A DNA stretch of 64,000 nt from Mycobacterium sp. 852002-51961_SCH5331710. GTDB taxonomy: Bacteria > Actinomycetota > Actinomycetes > Mycobacteriales > Mycobacteriaceae. The stretch lies in the NCBI RefSeq assembly GCF_001665535.1, contig NZ_LZSQ01000086.1:30573-94572 (forward strand). The letters run 5' to 3'. Below, piece by piece: positions 1 through 9,268 of this stretch. Made by a program: the position numbers and the translations under genes. The notes below the pieces were generated by a model. The model worked only from the letters and a program-made list of their open reading frames with translations. It was not told the DNA's origin and did not search any database. Within the stretch, counting starts at the first letter, position 1. Each line of letters begins with the position of its first letter.

Positions 1-255
1 CGAAGCCCCCCAGCCCGACGCCAGTAGCGATCCCGCCGTCTCCGCGTTGCCACGCCCGGCAACCCAGATCACCGTGCGGGGCGCCCCGTCGGCGCGCAGC
101 GATTCGAGTTCGCCCTCCGCGAGCGCGGCGGCGGTGGCGCGAACCTGGGCGCCGGCCATCGCGGCGGCGCGCAGCAGACCCTCGCGGTCGGCGCCGAGCA
201 GGCCGTCGACGTCGTCGAGGTCGATGGTCGCGGCCGAGGACGGACCCGAAGTCAC
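1..255 (-). CDS. TobH-like protein (Rv3256c homologue), 5' part only
   Basis: This is the N-terminal 85 codons of a minus-strand gene that runs off the left edge. It starts at a GTG whose last two bases are the first two of the manB TGA stop (GTGA overlap), so it is the next gene of the manB operon. The translation has an Asp-rich start (IDLDDVDGLL), an Ala/Arg-rich helix, and then RTVIWVAGRGNAETAGSLLA, which resembles the start of a SIS-like sugar-binding fold. In M. tuberculosis the gene after manB is the TobH-like Rv3256c, followed by manA, which agrees. The function of TobH is not established; the neighbours suggest mannose phosphate metabolism. The family call rests on position and a short N-terminal match. 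Confidence 0.6.
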   Translation of the reverse strand, partial: MTSGPSSAATIDLDDVDGLLGADREGLLRAAAMAGAQVRATAAALAEGELESLRADGAPRTVIWVAGRGNAETAGSLLASGWGAS

Positions 256-1649
256 GTCGCCGCCTCGGCATTCGACGGCACCCGCGCACGCACGGTGTCG
301 GAGACCTCTCCGACGATCTCGTCGACCTCGTCGGTGCTGCGGGCTTCCACGTTGAGCCGGAGCAACGGCTCGGTGTTGGACATCCGCAAGTTGAACCATG
401 TGCCCTCGCCCAGGTCGACGGTCACCCCGTCGAGGTGGTCGATCGAATGGATCCGGGTGCCGAACGCCTTGAGCACATCGTCCACACATCGCTCGGCGTC
501 GGTGACCGTGAAGTTGATCTCGCCGGACGCCTCGTAGCGCTGGTAGTCGGCCATCATGTCCGACAGCGGCCGGTCTTGTTCGCCGAGCGCGGCCAGCACG
601 TGTAGCGCGGCGAGCATGCCGGAGTCGGCGCCCCAGAAGTCACGGAAGTAGTAATGCGCCGAATGCTCGCCACCGAAGATCGCTCCGGTGTCGGCCATCA
701 ACGCCTTGATATAGGAGTGGCCCACGCGGCTGCGCACGGGCGTACCGCCCCGCTCCGTCACCAGTTCGGGCACTGCCCGCGAGGTGATCAGGTTGTGAAT
801 CACCGTGGCGCCGATCTCTCTGCCGAGTTCCCGCGCGGCGACCAACGCGGTCACCGCTGACGGCGAGACCGGATGCCCCTTCTCGTCGACGACGAAACAC
901 CGGTCGGCGTCGCCGTCGAACGCCAGTCCGATGTCGGCGCCGGTCTGCACGACGTAGGACTGCAGATCGGTCAGGTTGGCCGGGTCCAGCGGGTTGGCTT
1001 CGTGGTTGGGGAAGGTGCCGTCGAGTTCGAAGTACAGCGGCGCCAGCGTGATCGGTGCGATCGGGCCCAGCACCGCGGGGGTGGTGTGGCCGGCCATGCC
1101 GTTGCCCGCATCGACGGCGACCTTGAGCGGACGCATGTCGGCCAGGCTCACCAGCGAGCGCAAGAACTCGCCGTAGTCGGCCAGCACATCGCGGTCGCTG
1201 AGCGTGCCGGGCGCGCCGTCGTAGCCGGGGACACCGGCGATCACCTCGTCGGCGATGGTCGACAGCCCGGTGTCCTTGCCCACCGGTTTGGCCCCGGCCC
1301 GGCAGAGCTTGATGCCGTTGTAGGCGGCCGGGTTGTGGCTGGCGGTGAACATCGCACCGGGGCACTCCAGCAGGCCCGACGCGAAGTACAACTGGTCGGT
1401 CGAGGCGAGGCCGATCCGCACCACGTCGAGGCCCTGCGCGGTCACCCCGTCGGCGAAGGCCGCCGCCAGTGCGGGCGAACTGGCTCGCATGTCGTAGCCG
1501 ACGACCACCTGCGATGCGCCGTCGCGAACGAGGCGTGCGAATGCGCCGCCCACGTCGGCGACGAACGACTCGTCGAGTTCGGTTCCGACCAGGCCGCGCA
1601 CGTCATAGGCCTTGATGACGCGATGAACCGCCGCGGCGGGCCGGGACAT
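252..1649 (-). CDS. manB: Phosphomannomutase/phosphoglucomutase
   Basis: A 465-residue alpha-D-phosphohexomutase that interconverts mannose-6-phosphate and mannose-1-phosphate in the cytosol. This feeds GDP-mannose for PIMs, lipomannan and lipoarabinomannan. The phosphoserine loop TASHNP is visible (Ser about residue 104), the metal loop DGDADRC lies near residue 245, and the C-terminal substrate loop is RMSNTEPLLRLNVEA. The start ATG is preceded by a GAGGAG Shine-Dalgarno sequence. Length and order (DUF3499 upstream, TobH-like downstream) match Rv3257c. Glucose phosphate may also be a substrate, as is common in the family. Confidence 0.93.
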   Translation of the reverse strand: MSRPAAAVHRVIKAYDVRGLVGTELDESFVADVGGAFARLVRDGASQVVVGYDMRASSPALAAAFADGVTAQGLDVVRIGLASTDQLYFASGLLECPGAMFTASHNPAAYNGIKLCRAGAKPVGKDTGLSTIADEVIAGVPGYDGAPGTLSDRDVLADYGEFLRSLVSLADMRPLKVAVDAGNGMAGHTTPAVLGPIAPITLAPLYFELDGTFPNHEANPLDPANLTDLQSYVVQTGADIGLAFDGDADRCFVVDEKGHPVSPSAVTALVAARELGREIGATVIHNLITSRAVPELVTERGGTPVRSRVGHSYIKALMADTGAIFGGEHSAHYYFRDFWGADSGMLAALHVLAALGEQDRPLSDMMADYQRYEASGEINFTVTDAERCVDDVLKAFGTRIHSIDHLDGVTVDLGEGTWFNLRMSNTEPLLRLNVEARSTDEVDEIVGEVSDTVRARVPSNAEAAT

Positions 1650-1715
1650 AGGACTCCTCGTGACACGGACAACTACTGGCGCCAGCCTAACCGTCCGGAC
1701 AGACGTGCAGGCCGT

Positions 1716-2135
1716 CTAGTCCGTGGGGTCCGGCAGCACGCGCAGATGGCCTCGGCGACGGCCGTTGGACTCCGGTCGCCGGGCGGGCGGCGCCATCAGC
1801 GAACCGCCCGGGGTTCCGGTGACGGGATCGGAGAACCCGGTTGCCACCCGGTTGATGGGCGGAGCGACGTCGCGCCCCTCACGGACCGCATCCGCGAGCG
1901 CGACGAGGTCGTCTTCGTCGGGGTGAGAAGGCAGCGGGCCGGCGTGACGCACCAATTCCCAGCCGCGAGGGGCGGTAACGCGGCCGGCGTGCACGACACA
2001 CAGGTCCCATGAGTGCGGTTCGGCCACCGTCGCGAGGGGACCGACGACCGCAGTGGAGTCGGCGTAGACGAATGTCAGCGTCGCGACCGCATAGTGCGGA
2101 CACCCGGGCCGGCAACAGCGACGGGGAACGTTCAC
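1716..2135 (-). CDS. DUF3499 protein (Rv3258c homologue)
   Basis: A 139-residue conserved actinobacterial protein of unknown function. The N-terminus carries CCRPGCPHYA and a later WDLCVVHAGR, a Cys/His arrangement that could bind zinc (inference). The C-terminal third is low in complexity and rich in Pro and Arg. It starts at GTG 2135: a TAG stop lies just upstream in frame, and a TANNNT box sits 6 nt before the start, so the mRNA is probably leaderless. It is divergent from the metallopeptidase-like gene and upstream of manB, as in M. tuberculosis. Confidence 0.8.
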   Translation of the reverse strand: MNVPRRCCRPGCPHYAVATLTFVYADSTAVVGPLATVAEPHSWDLCVVHAGRVTAPRGWELVRHAGPLPSHPDEDDLVALADAVREGRDVAPPINRVATGFSDPVTGTPGGSLMAPPARRPESNGRRRGHLRVLPDPTD

Positions 2136-2141
2136 AGCGGA

Positions 2142-2147
2142 AGGCTA
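2142..2147 (-). promoter_or_regulatory. -10 box of a leaderless promoter for the DUF3499-manB operon
   Basis: The minus strand reads TAGCCT, then 6 nt, then the GTG start at 2135. TANNNT six to eight bases before the start codon is the usual layout of leaderless mycobacterial transcripts. No -35 box is evident. Confidence 0.5.
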
Positions 2148-2250
2148 TCGTGGCCGCACTCCGCTTGCCGCCGGACACGCGCAGCCTGCGGACGGCCGAT
2201 CTCGAACCGTTACGATCCAGTTCATCCCGCACGAAAGGAGCACCCCAGCG

Positions 2251-2715
2251 GTGGCCAAGCGTGGACACCTGCGCTCGCGCCGGGGCCGCGAGATGCGCGG
2301 GCCGTTACTCCCCCCGACGGTGCCGGGCTGGCGCAGTCGCGCCGAGAGGTTCGACATGGCAGTGCTGGAGGCCTACGAGGCGATCGAGCGGCGTTGGCAG
2401 GACCGGCTCACGGCGCTGGATGTGGCGGTCGACGAGATCCCGCGCATCGCACCGAAGGATCCCGACAGTGTGCAGTGGCCGCCGGAGGTGATCGCCGACG
2501 GGCCGATCGCGCTGGCCCGGCTGATCCCGGCGGGCGTGGACGTCAGGGGGAACGCCACACGCGCGCGAATTGTGCTGTTCCGCAAACCGATCGAGCGGCG
2601 GGCCAAGGATTCCGTCGAACTCGAAGAGCTTCTGCATGAAATCCTGGTGGCTCAGGTCGCCACCTTTCTGGGCGTCGAGCCCTCCGTCATCGATCCGACG
2701 ATCGACGACGATTGA
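2251..2715 (+). CDS. Metallopeptidase-like protein (Rv3259 homologue) with incomplete zinc motif
   Basis: A 154-residue protein of the small zincin-like family found next to whiB2 in mycobacteria. The GTG start has AAAGGAG 10 nt upstream. The basic N-terminus (KRGHLRSRRGRE) may bind nucleic acid or membrane. The helix where active relatives have HExxH reads LLHEILVAQVATFLG: the first His and the Glu are present, but the second His position holds Ala and no replacement is obvious. It may therefore be inactive, or use a different ligand (inference). It is convergent with whiB2, with 9 bp between the stops. Confidence 0.75.
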   Translation: MAKRGHLRSRRGREMRGPLLPPTVPGWRSRAERFDMAVLEAYEAIERRWQDRLTALDVAVDEIPRIAPKDPDSVQWPPEVIADGPIALARLIPAGVDVRGNATRARIVLFRKPIERRAKDSVELEELLHEILVAQVATFLGVEPSVIDPTIDDD

Positions 2716-2724
2716 CCCCGCGGC

Positions 2725-3120
2725 TCAGATGATTCCGCGCTTGAGGCGGCGGCGCTCGCGCTCGGACAGCCCGCCCCAGATGCCGAAGCGCTCGTCATGC
2801 GCCAGGGCGTACTCCAGGCACGCGTCGCGCACCTCGCAGCCCTGGCAGATCCGCTTGGCTTCGCGCGTCGAGCCACCCTTCTCCGGGAAGAACGCCTCCG
2901 GGTCGGTTTGAGCGCACAGCGCCTTCTCCTGCCAGAGCTCATCCTCGGGTGTCAGTGCCGGCGCCACATCGATCGGATCGGGCACCAGACTTAACTGCGG
3001 ACGCCGAGGCGTCTCAACCGGTGCCGGTTCCGAATGGGCGTGCGGCGCGCTGTCTACTGAGCCGAAGACTCGGGCGTCGAACCGAGCCAAACGATCGAAA
3101 TCGCTGTACTCAAAAGACAT
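2725..3120 (-). CDS. whiB2: WhiB-family iron-sulfur transcription regulator WhiB2 (WhmD)
   Basis: A 131-residue WhiB protein. In mycobacteria WhiB2/WhmD is needed for septation and cell division. The four cluster-binding cysteines are in LCAQTDPEAFF and ICQGCEVRDAC, followed by the GIWGG turn and the basic DNA-binding tail RERRRLKR. The reading frame is open upstream for 34 more codons, but ATG 3120 is preferred: GAGGAGG precedes it at a normal distance and the protein then begins MSFEYSDFDRL as in relatives. The position between the Rv3259 homologue and fbiA matches Rv3260c. Confidence 0.92.
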   Translation of the reverse strand: MSFEYSDFDRLARFDARVFGSVDSAPHAHSEPAPVETPRRPQLSLVPDPIDVAPALTPEDELWQEKALCAQTDPEAFFPEKGGSTREAKRICQGCEVRDACLEYALAHDERFGIWGGLSERERRRLKRGII

Positions 3121-3434
3121 CTTCCGCCTCCTCACCTGGTCTCGTTGATCCCCTATGAGCGCCCCACGAATCTGTAGGACACTTCCAATTCGAACAAGTG
3201 ATCGAATCTCGGTCTGCGGCACCGGAACCGGATGGCCTACCGGGAAATGACACTGGTGTGATTACACACGCGTCAGCTGCCCTGGTCAAGCTCTAGAACA
3301 GGAATTCATACCATTCCGTGATCGAATTACGGCGAGTCGTGACCTCGGCGTGTCCATCACACCCGAATCCATCGCCGTTCCGGGCCGACTCCTGCCCGTA
3401 CCCAATCCGATTGGACGGCCTACGCTCGGTCGAT
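3121..3434. promoter_or_regulatory. Divergent control region between whiB2 and fbiA
   Basis: About 314 bases with no convincing gene; it must hold the promoters of whiB2 (minus) and fbiA (plus). It is more AT-rich than its surroundings. Two things stand out: the inverted repeat GTGTG-ATTA-CACAC at 3256-3269, and TACGCT at 3421-3426, which sits 8 nt before the fbiA GTG like a leaderless -10 box. The stretch is open in the fbiA frame, but its codons do not match the start of FbiA homologues. Confidence 0.55.
3256..3269. promoter_or_regulatory. Inverted repeat, possible operator upstream of whiB2
   Basis: GTGTG and CACAC arms flank ATTA. The arms resemble CRP/GlxR half-sites (TGTGA), but the spacing is 2 bp shorter than the usual site, so the identity of any binding protein is open. 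It lies about 136 bp upstream of the whiB2 start codon. Confidence 0.3.
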
Positions 3435-4454
3435 GTGAAGGTCACGGTACTGGTCGGCGGCGTCGGTGGCGCCCGGTTCCTGCTTGGCGTGCAACAGCTC
3501 TTGGGCCTCGGTCAGTTCGGCGGCGCGAAAGGTGCTGCTGGGACTGATGATACTGCTGAGCATGAACTGACTGCAGTGGTCAATGTGGGCGATGACGCGT
3601 GGATGTTCGGCGTGCGGATCTGTCCGGACCTCGACACGTGCATGTACACCCTCGGCGGCGGTATCGACCCCGAGCGCGGCTGGGGGCATCGCAACGAAAC
3701 CTGGCATGCCAAGGAGGAACTCGCGGCCTACGGAGTACAGCCGGACTGGTTCGGGCTCGGCGACCGGGATCTGGCGACGCATCTGGTGCGCAGCCAGATG
3801 CTGCGTGCCGGTTATCCGCTGTCGCAAGTGACCGAGGCGCTGTGCACGCGATGGGCGCCGGGGGCCACGCTGCTGCCCGCCAGTGACGACCGCAGCGAAA
3901 CCCACGTCGTCATCACCGATCCCGGACCCGGCGAGTACGCCGGCGAGAAACGCGCGATCCACTTCCAGGAGTGGTGGGTGCGCTATCGCGCGAAAGTGCC
4001 CACCCACAGCTTCGCTTTCGTCGGCGCCGACAAGGCCACCGCGGGGCCCGGCGTCGCGGAGGCGATCGAATCCGCCGATGTCGTCCTGATCGCACCGTCG
4101 AACCCGGTGGTGAGCATCGGCGCGATCCTCGCGGTGTCCGGTATCCGAGGCGCACTGCGCTCGACCCCGGCGCCCGTCATCGGCTACTCCCCCATCATCG
4201 GCGGAAAGCCGTTGCGGGGCATGGCCGACGAATGCCTGTCGGTGATCGGCGTGCCGAGCACCTCCGAAGCCGTCGGCAGACACTACGGCGCCCGCTCCGG
4301 GGTCGGCATCCTCGATGGCTGGTTGGTGCACGAGGGCGATCACGCCGACATCGACGGGGTTGACGTCCGAGCGGTGCCGCTTCTGATGACCGATCCCGGC
4401 GCTACCGGCGAAATGGTCCTTGCGGGAATGGATCTGGCGGGCGTGAAACCATGA
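3435..4454 (+). CDS. fbiA: FbiA (CofD-like), phospho-transferase of cofactor F420 synthesis
   Basis: A 339-residue CofD-family enzyme. In mycobacteria it joins the phosphoenolpyruvyl group of an activated guanylyl precursor to the deazaflavin Fo, giving dehydro-F420-0. The N-terminus ([16 protein letters not shown]) is the typical Gly-rich nucleotide-binding start, followed by [13 protein letters not shown] and a C-terminal [15 protein letters not shown] segment. Homologues begin at this point, so GTG 3435 is chosen although the frame is open further upstream. A TACGCT box 8 nt upstream suggests a near-leaderless mRNA. The stop overlaps the fbiB start (ATGA). Confidence 0.93.
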   Translation: MKVTVLVGGVGGARFLLGVQQLLGLGQFGGAKGAAGTDDTAEHELTAVVNVGDDAWMFGVRICPDLDTCMYTLGGGIDPERGWGHRNETWHAKEELAAYGVQPDWFGLGDRDLATHLVRSQMLRAGYPLSQVTEALCTRWAPGATLLPASDDRSETHVVITDPGPGEYAGEKRAIHFQEWWVRYRAKVPTHSFAFVGADKATAGPGVAEAIESADVVLIAPSNPVVSIGAILAVSGIRGALRSTPAPVIGYSPIIGGKPLRGMADECLSVIGVPSTSEAVGRHYGARSGVGILDGWLVHEGDHADIDGVDVRAVPLLMTDPGATGEMVLAGMDLAGVKP

Positions 4455-5812
4455 CCGAACCTTCGCGCGGTGACCACGGCACCGCCGCCTCGGTGGAGCT
4501 GCTGCCGGTCTCGGGGTTACCCGAGTTCCGTCCCGGTGACGATCTCGCGGCGTCGATCGCCGCGGCCGCACCGTGGCTGCGCGACCACGACATCCTCGTG
4601 GTCACCAGCAAGGTGATGTCGAAATGTGAGGGCCGCATCGTGGATGCGCCGATGGATCCCGAACAACGCGACGTGCTGCGGCGCAAGCTGATCGATGCCG
4701 AGGCGGTGCGCGTGTTGGCACGCAAGGGCCGCACCTTGATCACCGAGAACGCGATCGGTCTCGTTCAGGCGGCGGCAGGTGTCGACGGCTCGAACGTCGA
4801 CTCCGCGGAACTCGCGCTGCTGCCGGTCGATCCCGACGCCAGCGCGGCGGCGCTGCAGTCGGCGTTGCGCGAACGGCTGGGCGTGACGGTCGGTGTCGTC
4901 GTCACCGACACGATGGGCCGCGCTTGGCGCAACGGGCAGACCGACGTGGCCATCGGCGCCGCCGGTTTGACCGTGTTGCACGGGTACGGCGGTTCGGTCG
5001 ACCGGCACGGAAACGAACTGATCGTCACCGAGATCGCCGTCGCCGACGAGATCGCCGCGGCCGCGGATCTGGTGAAGGGCAAGCTGACCGGAATCCCGGT
5101 CGCGGTGGTGCGTGGGCTGCGGCTGCCCGACGACGGTTCCACCGCGCGCCGTCTGGTGCGGGCGGGCGAGGAAGACCTGTTCTGGCTCGGCACCGAGGAG
5201 GCCATCGCGCTGGGCCGCAGCCAGGCGCAGCTGCTGCGCCGGTCGATACGCCGGTTCTCGGCCGAGCCGGTCGCACCGGAACTCGTCGAATCCGCTGTCG
5301 GCGAAGCGCTCACCGCGCCGGCTCCCCACCACACGAGGCCGGTGCGGTTCGTGTGGTTACAGGACGGCACCCGACGCTCGGCATTGCTGGACCGGATGAA
5401 GGACAAGTGGCGCGCCGACCTCACGGCCGACGGGCGCCCCGCCGATGCCGTGGAACGCCGCGTCGACCGCGGCCGGATCCTCTACGACGCACCGGAAGTC
5501 GTCATCCCGTTCCTGGTGCCCGACGGTGCGCACAGCTATCCGGACGCCGACCGCACCGCCGCCGAACACACGATGTTCACCGTCGCGGTCGGCGCCGCGG
5601 TGCAGGCGCTGCTGGTGGCGTTGGCCGTCCGCGGCGTCGGCAGCTGCTGGATCGGGTCGACGATCTTCGCCGCCGACATCGTCCGTCAGGAACTCGATCT
5701 GCCCGACGATTGGGAACCGTTGGGCGCGATCGCGATCGGCTACCCAGAGGATGAAACACCGCCCGGCCCGCGCACTCCCGTGCCGACTGACGGACTGTTG
5801 GTGCGCAAGTGA
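4451..5812 (+). CDS. fbiB: FbiB, F420:gamma-glutamyl ligase with C-terminal FMN reductase domain
   Basis: A 453-residue two-domain enzyme. The N-terminal CofE-like half (to about residue 245) adds a gamma-linked poly-glutamate tail to F420-0; visible motifs are [16 protein letters not shown] and [17 protein letters not shown]. The C-terminal nitroreductase-like half ([12 protein letters not shown] through [12 protein letters not shown]) binds FMN and in mycobacteria reduces dehydro-F420-0. It starts four bases before the fbiA stop, and its own stop overlaps the NUDIX GTG, so the three genes are translationally coupled. Length and fusion match Rv3262. Confidence 0.94.
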   Translation: MTEPSRGDHGTAASVELLPVSGLPEFRPGDDLAASIAAAAPWLRDHDILVVTSKVMSKCEGRIVDAPMDPEQRDVLRRKLIDAEAVRVLARKGRTLITENAIGLVQAAAGVDGSNVDSAELALLPVDPDASAAALQSALRERLGVTVGVVVTDTMGRAWRNGQTDVAIGAAGLTVLHGYGGSVDRHGNELIVTEIAVADEIAAAADLVKGKLTGIPVAVVRGLRLPDDGSTARRLVRAGEEDLFWLGTEEAIALGRSQAQLLRRSIRRFSAEPVAPELVESAVGEALTAPAPHHTRPVRFVWLQDGTRRSALLDRMKDKWRADLTADGRPADAVERRVDRGRILYDAPEVVIPFLVPDGAHSYPDADRTAAEHTMFTVAVGAAVQALLVALAVRGVGSCWIGSTIFAADIVRQELDLPDDWEPLGAIAIGYPEDETPPGPRTPVPTDGLLVRK

Positions 5813-6345
5813 GCCTGCACGCTTCGGCCGTCGAAACGCTGATCCGTTGGCAGGCACCGGACCCCGCACAGGACACTTTGCGACATGCGGTGCTGGCATT
5901 CCTGGCCGCCCGCGCCGACGGCTGTCTTCGCGAGTGCGCACCCGGTCACGTGACCGGATCGGCGCTGGTGCTCGACCACACAGGCACACGGGCGCTGCTG
6001 ACCCTGCATCCGAGGTTCGGACGGTGGCTGCAACTCGGCGGGCATTGTGAGCCAACCGATTCCGACGTCGTCGCCGCCGCCTTGCGGGAGGCCACCGAGG
6101 AGTCCGGCATCGAGGGCCTCACGATCGACCCGGTGATGGCCGCGCTGCACGTACATCCCGTCACGTGCTCGCTGGGGGTGCCGACCCGCCACCTCGACAT
6201 GCAGTTCATCGTGCGCGCCCCCGCCGACGCCGAGATCGTGGTCAGCGACGAGTCTTTGGACTTGCGGTGGTGGCCGCTGGACGCACTGCCGGAGGATTGC
6301 GATTTCGGCCTCACCCAGTTGGCCGCGGCCGCGCGCAATCGGTGA
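5809..6345 (+). CDS. NUDIX hydrolase
   Basis: A 178-residue protein coupled to fbiB by a GTGA overlap. The NUDIX signature begins at [10 protein letters not shown] and continues as [12 protein letters not shown]; the helix Glu residues of REXXEE are intact, while the first acidic position of the box is Asp rather than Glu. NUDIX enzymes hydrolyse nucleoside diphosphates linked to another group; the substrate cannot be read from sequence. Its place in the fbi operon suggests housekeeping of F420 or GTP-linked intermediates (inference). It ends 4 bp from the convergent manC stop. Confidence 0.85.
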   Translation: MSLHASAVETLIRWQAPDPAQDTLRHAVLAFLAARADGCLRECAPGHVTGSALVLDHTGTRALLTLHPRFGRWLQLGGHCEPTDSDVVAAALREATEESGIEGLTIDPVMAALHVHPVTCSLGVPTRHLDMQFIVRAPADAEIVVSDESLDLRWWPLDALPEDCDFGLTQLAAAARNR

Positions 6346-6349
6346 ACCG

Positions 6350-7426
6350 CTAAACGTCGGTCGAGAACCGGATTCCGCCGTCGGGGATCGTCACTCCCGG
6401 CCACACACGCGCGCCGCGCAGCAGTTCGCACCGCGCACCGATGTCGGCGCCGTCGCCGATCACGCCGTCGCGGATCAGCGCGCGTGGACCGATGCGGGCC
6501 CCGAACCCGATGATCGAGCGTTCGATCACCGCCCCGGCGCCCACCCGCGCGCCGTCGAAGATCACCGCGCCGTCCAGCCTTGCGCCCCCGGCGATTTCGG
6601 CGCCGCGACCGACCACGGTGCCGCCGATCAGTAGCGCACCCGGCGCGACGCCGGCGCCGTCGTGCACCAGTTTCTCGCCGCTATGCCCACCGAGCGCGGG
6701 TGACGGCGCGATACCGCGCACCAGATCGGCTGAGCCGCGCACGAAGTCCTCCGGTGTGCCCATGTCACGCCAGTAGGTGGAGTCGACGTAACCGCACACC
6801 CGAAGCCCGTCCGAGAGCAGACCCGGGAACACCTCGCGTTCGACCGAGAGCGCGCGGCCCTTGGGTATGCGGTCGATGACCTCGCGCTTGAACACATAAC
6901 AGCCGGCGTTGATCTGATCGGTGGGCGGGTCCTGGGTCTTCTCCAGGAACGCGGTCACCATGCCGTCGGAGTCGGTTGGCACACAACCGAACGCCCGAGG
7001 GTCGCCCACGCGCACCAGGTGCAGCGTCACGTCGGCGGCGTTGTTCTCGTGGCGGTCCAGCAGCGCGCGCAGGTCGGCACCGGACAATACGTCGCCGTTG
7101 AACACCAACGCGGTGTCGTGGCGCAGCTTGCCTGTGACGTTGGCGATACCGCCGCCGGTGCCCAGCGGTTCGGTCTCGACCACGTACTCGATCTGCAGCC
7201 CGAACTTCGACCCGTCGCCGAACTCCGACTCGAACACCGCGGCCTTGTACGACGTGCCGAGCACGACGTGTTCGATGCCGGCCTCGGCGATGCGCGAGAG
7301 CAGGTGCGTCAGGAACGGCAGGCCGGCCGTGGGCAGCATCGGCTTGGGTGCGGACAGGGTCAACGGCCGAAGCCGGGTCCCCAGACCGCCGACGAGGATG
7401 ACGGCGTCCACTTGTGCAGGATTCAC
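6350..7426 (-). CDS. manC: Mannose-1-phosphate guanylyltransferase
   Basis: A 358-residue nucleotidyltransferase that makes GDP-mannose from mannose-1-phosphate and GTP, supplying arabinogalactan, LAM and PIM assembly. The N-terminus has the signature VILVGGLGTRLRPLTL with KPMLP, then FNGDVLSG. The C-terminal third is a left-handed beta-helix of hexapeptide repeats (GGTVVGRGAEIAGGARLDG and similar). The frame extends far upstream, but GTG 7426 has AAAGGA behind it, overlaps the wbbL stop as GTGA, and matches the Rv3264c start. It is the last gene of the rmlD-wbbL-manC operon. Confidence 0.92.
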   Translation of the reverse strand: MNPAQVDAVILVGGLGTRLRPLTLSAPKPMLPTAGLPFLTHLLSRIAEAGIEHVVLGTSYKAAVFESEFGDGSKFGLQIEYVVETEPLGTGGGIANVTGKLRHDTALVFNGDVLSGADLRALLDRHENNAADVTLHLVRVGDPRAFGCVPTDSDGMVTAFLEKTQDPPTDQINAGCYVFKREVIDRIPKGRALSVEREVFPGLLSDGLRVCGYVDSTYWRDMGTPEDFVRGSADLVRGIAPSPALGGHSGEKLVHDGAGVAPGALLIGGTVVGRGAEIAGGARLDGAVIFDGARVGAGAVIERSIIGFGARIGPRALIRDGVIGDGADIGARCELLRGARVWPGVTIPDGGIRFSTDV

Positions 7427-8310
7427 TTGCGCCGTCCTTTCACCCCTCTGCGACGTGAGTTGCGGACCACCAGGCCCGCGCGCGCGGCGAGCGAACTCCG
7501 GATCGTCCACCGCAGCGGACCCTGCCACCACCGGGGGTACCGATCCGCGAGGAAAGTGTAGGTGCTGGTGTGATGGGCGGCCAAGTTGCGCGCGGGGTCC
7601 TTGCCGGTCGCGTGACCCTTCGCGTGCAAAACCTCGGCCGACGGGACGTACACGTTCTGCCAGCCGGCCCGCGACAGCCGATCTCCGAGGTCGACGTCCT
7701 CCATGTACATGAAGTAGCGCTCGTCGAAGCCGGAGATCTCCTCGTACGCCGACCGGCGCAGCAACAGACACGATCCCGACAGCCAGCCGACCGGGCGTTC
7801 GCTGGGCTCCTGACGCTCTTGGCGGTACTCGGCTGTCCACGGGTTCGACTTCCAGAACGGCCCCACCACCGCGTGCATGCCACCGCGCACCAGGCTCGGC
7901 TGGTGGCGCGCCGAGGGATACACCGAACCGTCGGGGTCGCGGATCAGCGGCCCCAGCGATCCCGCGTGCGGCCACCGGCCGGCGGCTTCGAGCATGATGT
8001 CGATGCTGCGCGGGCCCCACTGCACGTCAGGGTTGGCCACCACGAAGAAGTCGTTGTTGTCGGAGTCCTTCACGTACTCGGCGACGGCGCGGTTGATCGC
8101 GCTGCCGTAGCCGAGATTGCCGCTCATGCGCAGTAATCGGGCGTTGGGATAGCGCGCGAGCGCCTCTTCGGGCGCACCGTCGGTCGAACCGTTGTCGGCC
8201 ATAACCACGGTCACCGGCCGGTCCGTAGCGTGCGACAGCGAGGCCAGGAACCGGTCGAGGTGCGGGCCGGGTGAGAACGTCACTGTGACGACGATCAACT
8301 CGTCACTCAT
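7423..8310 (-). CDS. wbbL: Rhamnosyltransferase WbbL, arabinogalactan linker synthesis
   Basis: A 295-residue GT2 glycosyltransferase. WbbL transfers L-rhamnose from dTDP-rhamnose onto decaprenyl-diphospho-GlcNAc, forming the linker that anchors arabinogalactan to peptidoglycan. Visible are the nucleotide-sugar fold VVTVTFSPG, ADNGSTDG, the metal-binding region VANPDVQWGP, and the acceptor loop FMYMEDVDLGDRLSRAGW. It lies between rmlD (which makes its donor) and manC, with a GTGA overlap to manC. This matches Rv3265c, an essential gene in M. tuberculosis. Confidence 0.93.
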   Translation of the reverse strand: MSDELIVVTVTFSPGPHLDRFLASLSHATDRPVTVVMADNGSTDGAPEEALARYPNARLLRMSGNLGYGSAINRAVAEYVKDSDNNDFFVVANPDVQWGPRSIDIMLEAAGRWPHAGSLGPLIRDPDGSVYPSARHQPSLVRGGMHAVVGPFWKSNPWTAEYRQERQEPSERPVGWLSGSCLLLRRSAYEEISGFDERYFMYMEDVDLGDRLSRAGWQNVYVPSAEVLHAKGHATGKDPARNLAAHHTSTYTFLADRYPRWWQGPLRWTIRSSLAARAGLVVRNSRRRGVKGRRK

Positions 8311-8328
8311 GCGGCACCGGTTCCGAAC

Positions 8329-9219
8329 TCACGGCGTCGAGGGTAACGGGCCGCCACGCCCGAACCTCGACAGCGCATCCTGCAGCGCCTCGCGCCACGG
8401 TCGCAGCGGAGTGAGCCCGGCCTCGGCGGAGCGTCGACCCGACAGCGCGGAGTACGGCGGCCGCCGCGCCGGCCGGGCGTCGCTGGTGACGGGTCGCACC
8501 CGCTCGGGGTCGGCACCGACGGCCTCGAACACCGCCCGTGCCTGGTCATAGCGGCTCGCCTCACCGTCGTTGGCGGCGTGCAGCACCGGTTCACGGATCG
8601 CGCCGTCCGCGATCTCCAACAGCGCCACGGCGAGGTCACCGGCGTAGGTCGGGGACGCCATCTGGTCGGCCACCGCATCCACCGTGTCGTCACCGGCGGC
8701 CTTGCGCCGCATGGCCGCCGCGAAATCGGTTCCGTCGCCGCCTTCGTACACCCACGAGGTGCGGACGACGTGCGCATTGGGTAGCGCCGCCAGCACCGCC
8801 CGCTCACCCTCGAGTTTGGTGCGGCCGTAGACGTTCACGGGTCCTGTCTCGTCGTCGATCTCATACGGACGGCGCAGTGTGCCGGAGAACACGTAGTCGG
8901 TCGAGATGTGAATCAACCGCGTACCGGCGGATGCGCACGCCCGCGCGAGGTGGGCGGGCCCCGCCACGTTGACGGCGTACGCCCGGTCCTGTTCCGCCTC
9001 GGCGTCGTCCACCTGGGTGAACGCGGCGCAGTTGATCACCACGTCCCCGGGGGCGATGACACGCTCGGCGGCCGCCGCGTCGGTGATGTCGAGTTGCGAC
9101 GACGTCAGGGCGAGCACCTCGCGACCCTGCCCGCGGGCCTGACCTGCGAGAACGCGGCCCACCATCCCGCCTGCGCCAGGAATTACGATTCGGGCCGGCT
9201 CGGAAAAAGACACGGTCAC
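8329..9219 (-). CDS. rmlD: dTDP-4-dehydrorhamnose reductase
   Basis: A 296-residue extended SDR that performs the last step to dTDP-L-rhamnose, the donor used by WbbL. The Rossmann start is IVIPGAGGMVGRVLA, followed by VINCAAFTQVDDAE, STDYVFSG, and the catalytic YGRTKLEGE. A longer frame exists upstream, but homologues begin near VTVSFSEPARIVI; GTG 9219 is used here and GTG 9213, two codons in, is equally possible. It is divergent from lcp1 with 61 bp between starts and heads the rmlD-wbbL-manC operon. Confidence 0.93.
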   Translation of the reverse strand: MTVSFSEPARIVIPGAGGMVGRVLAGQARGQGREVLALTSSQLDITDAAAAERVIAPGDVVINCAAFTQVDDAEAEQDRAYAVNVAGPAHLARACASAGTRLIHISTDYVFSGTLRRPYEIDDETGPVNVYGRTKLEGERAVLAALPNAHVVRTSWVYEGGDGTDFAAAMRRKAAGDDTVDAVADQMASPTYAGDLAVALLEIADGAIREPVLHAANDGEASRYDQARAVFEAVGADPERVRPVTSDARPARRPPYSALSGRRSAEAGLTPLRPWREALQDALSRFGRGGPLPSTP

Positions 9220-9268
9220 GAGTCTGGCACGCCGAGTAGCGCTACCCGCTCTGTGCCCGTCTCCCCAG

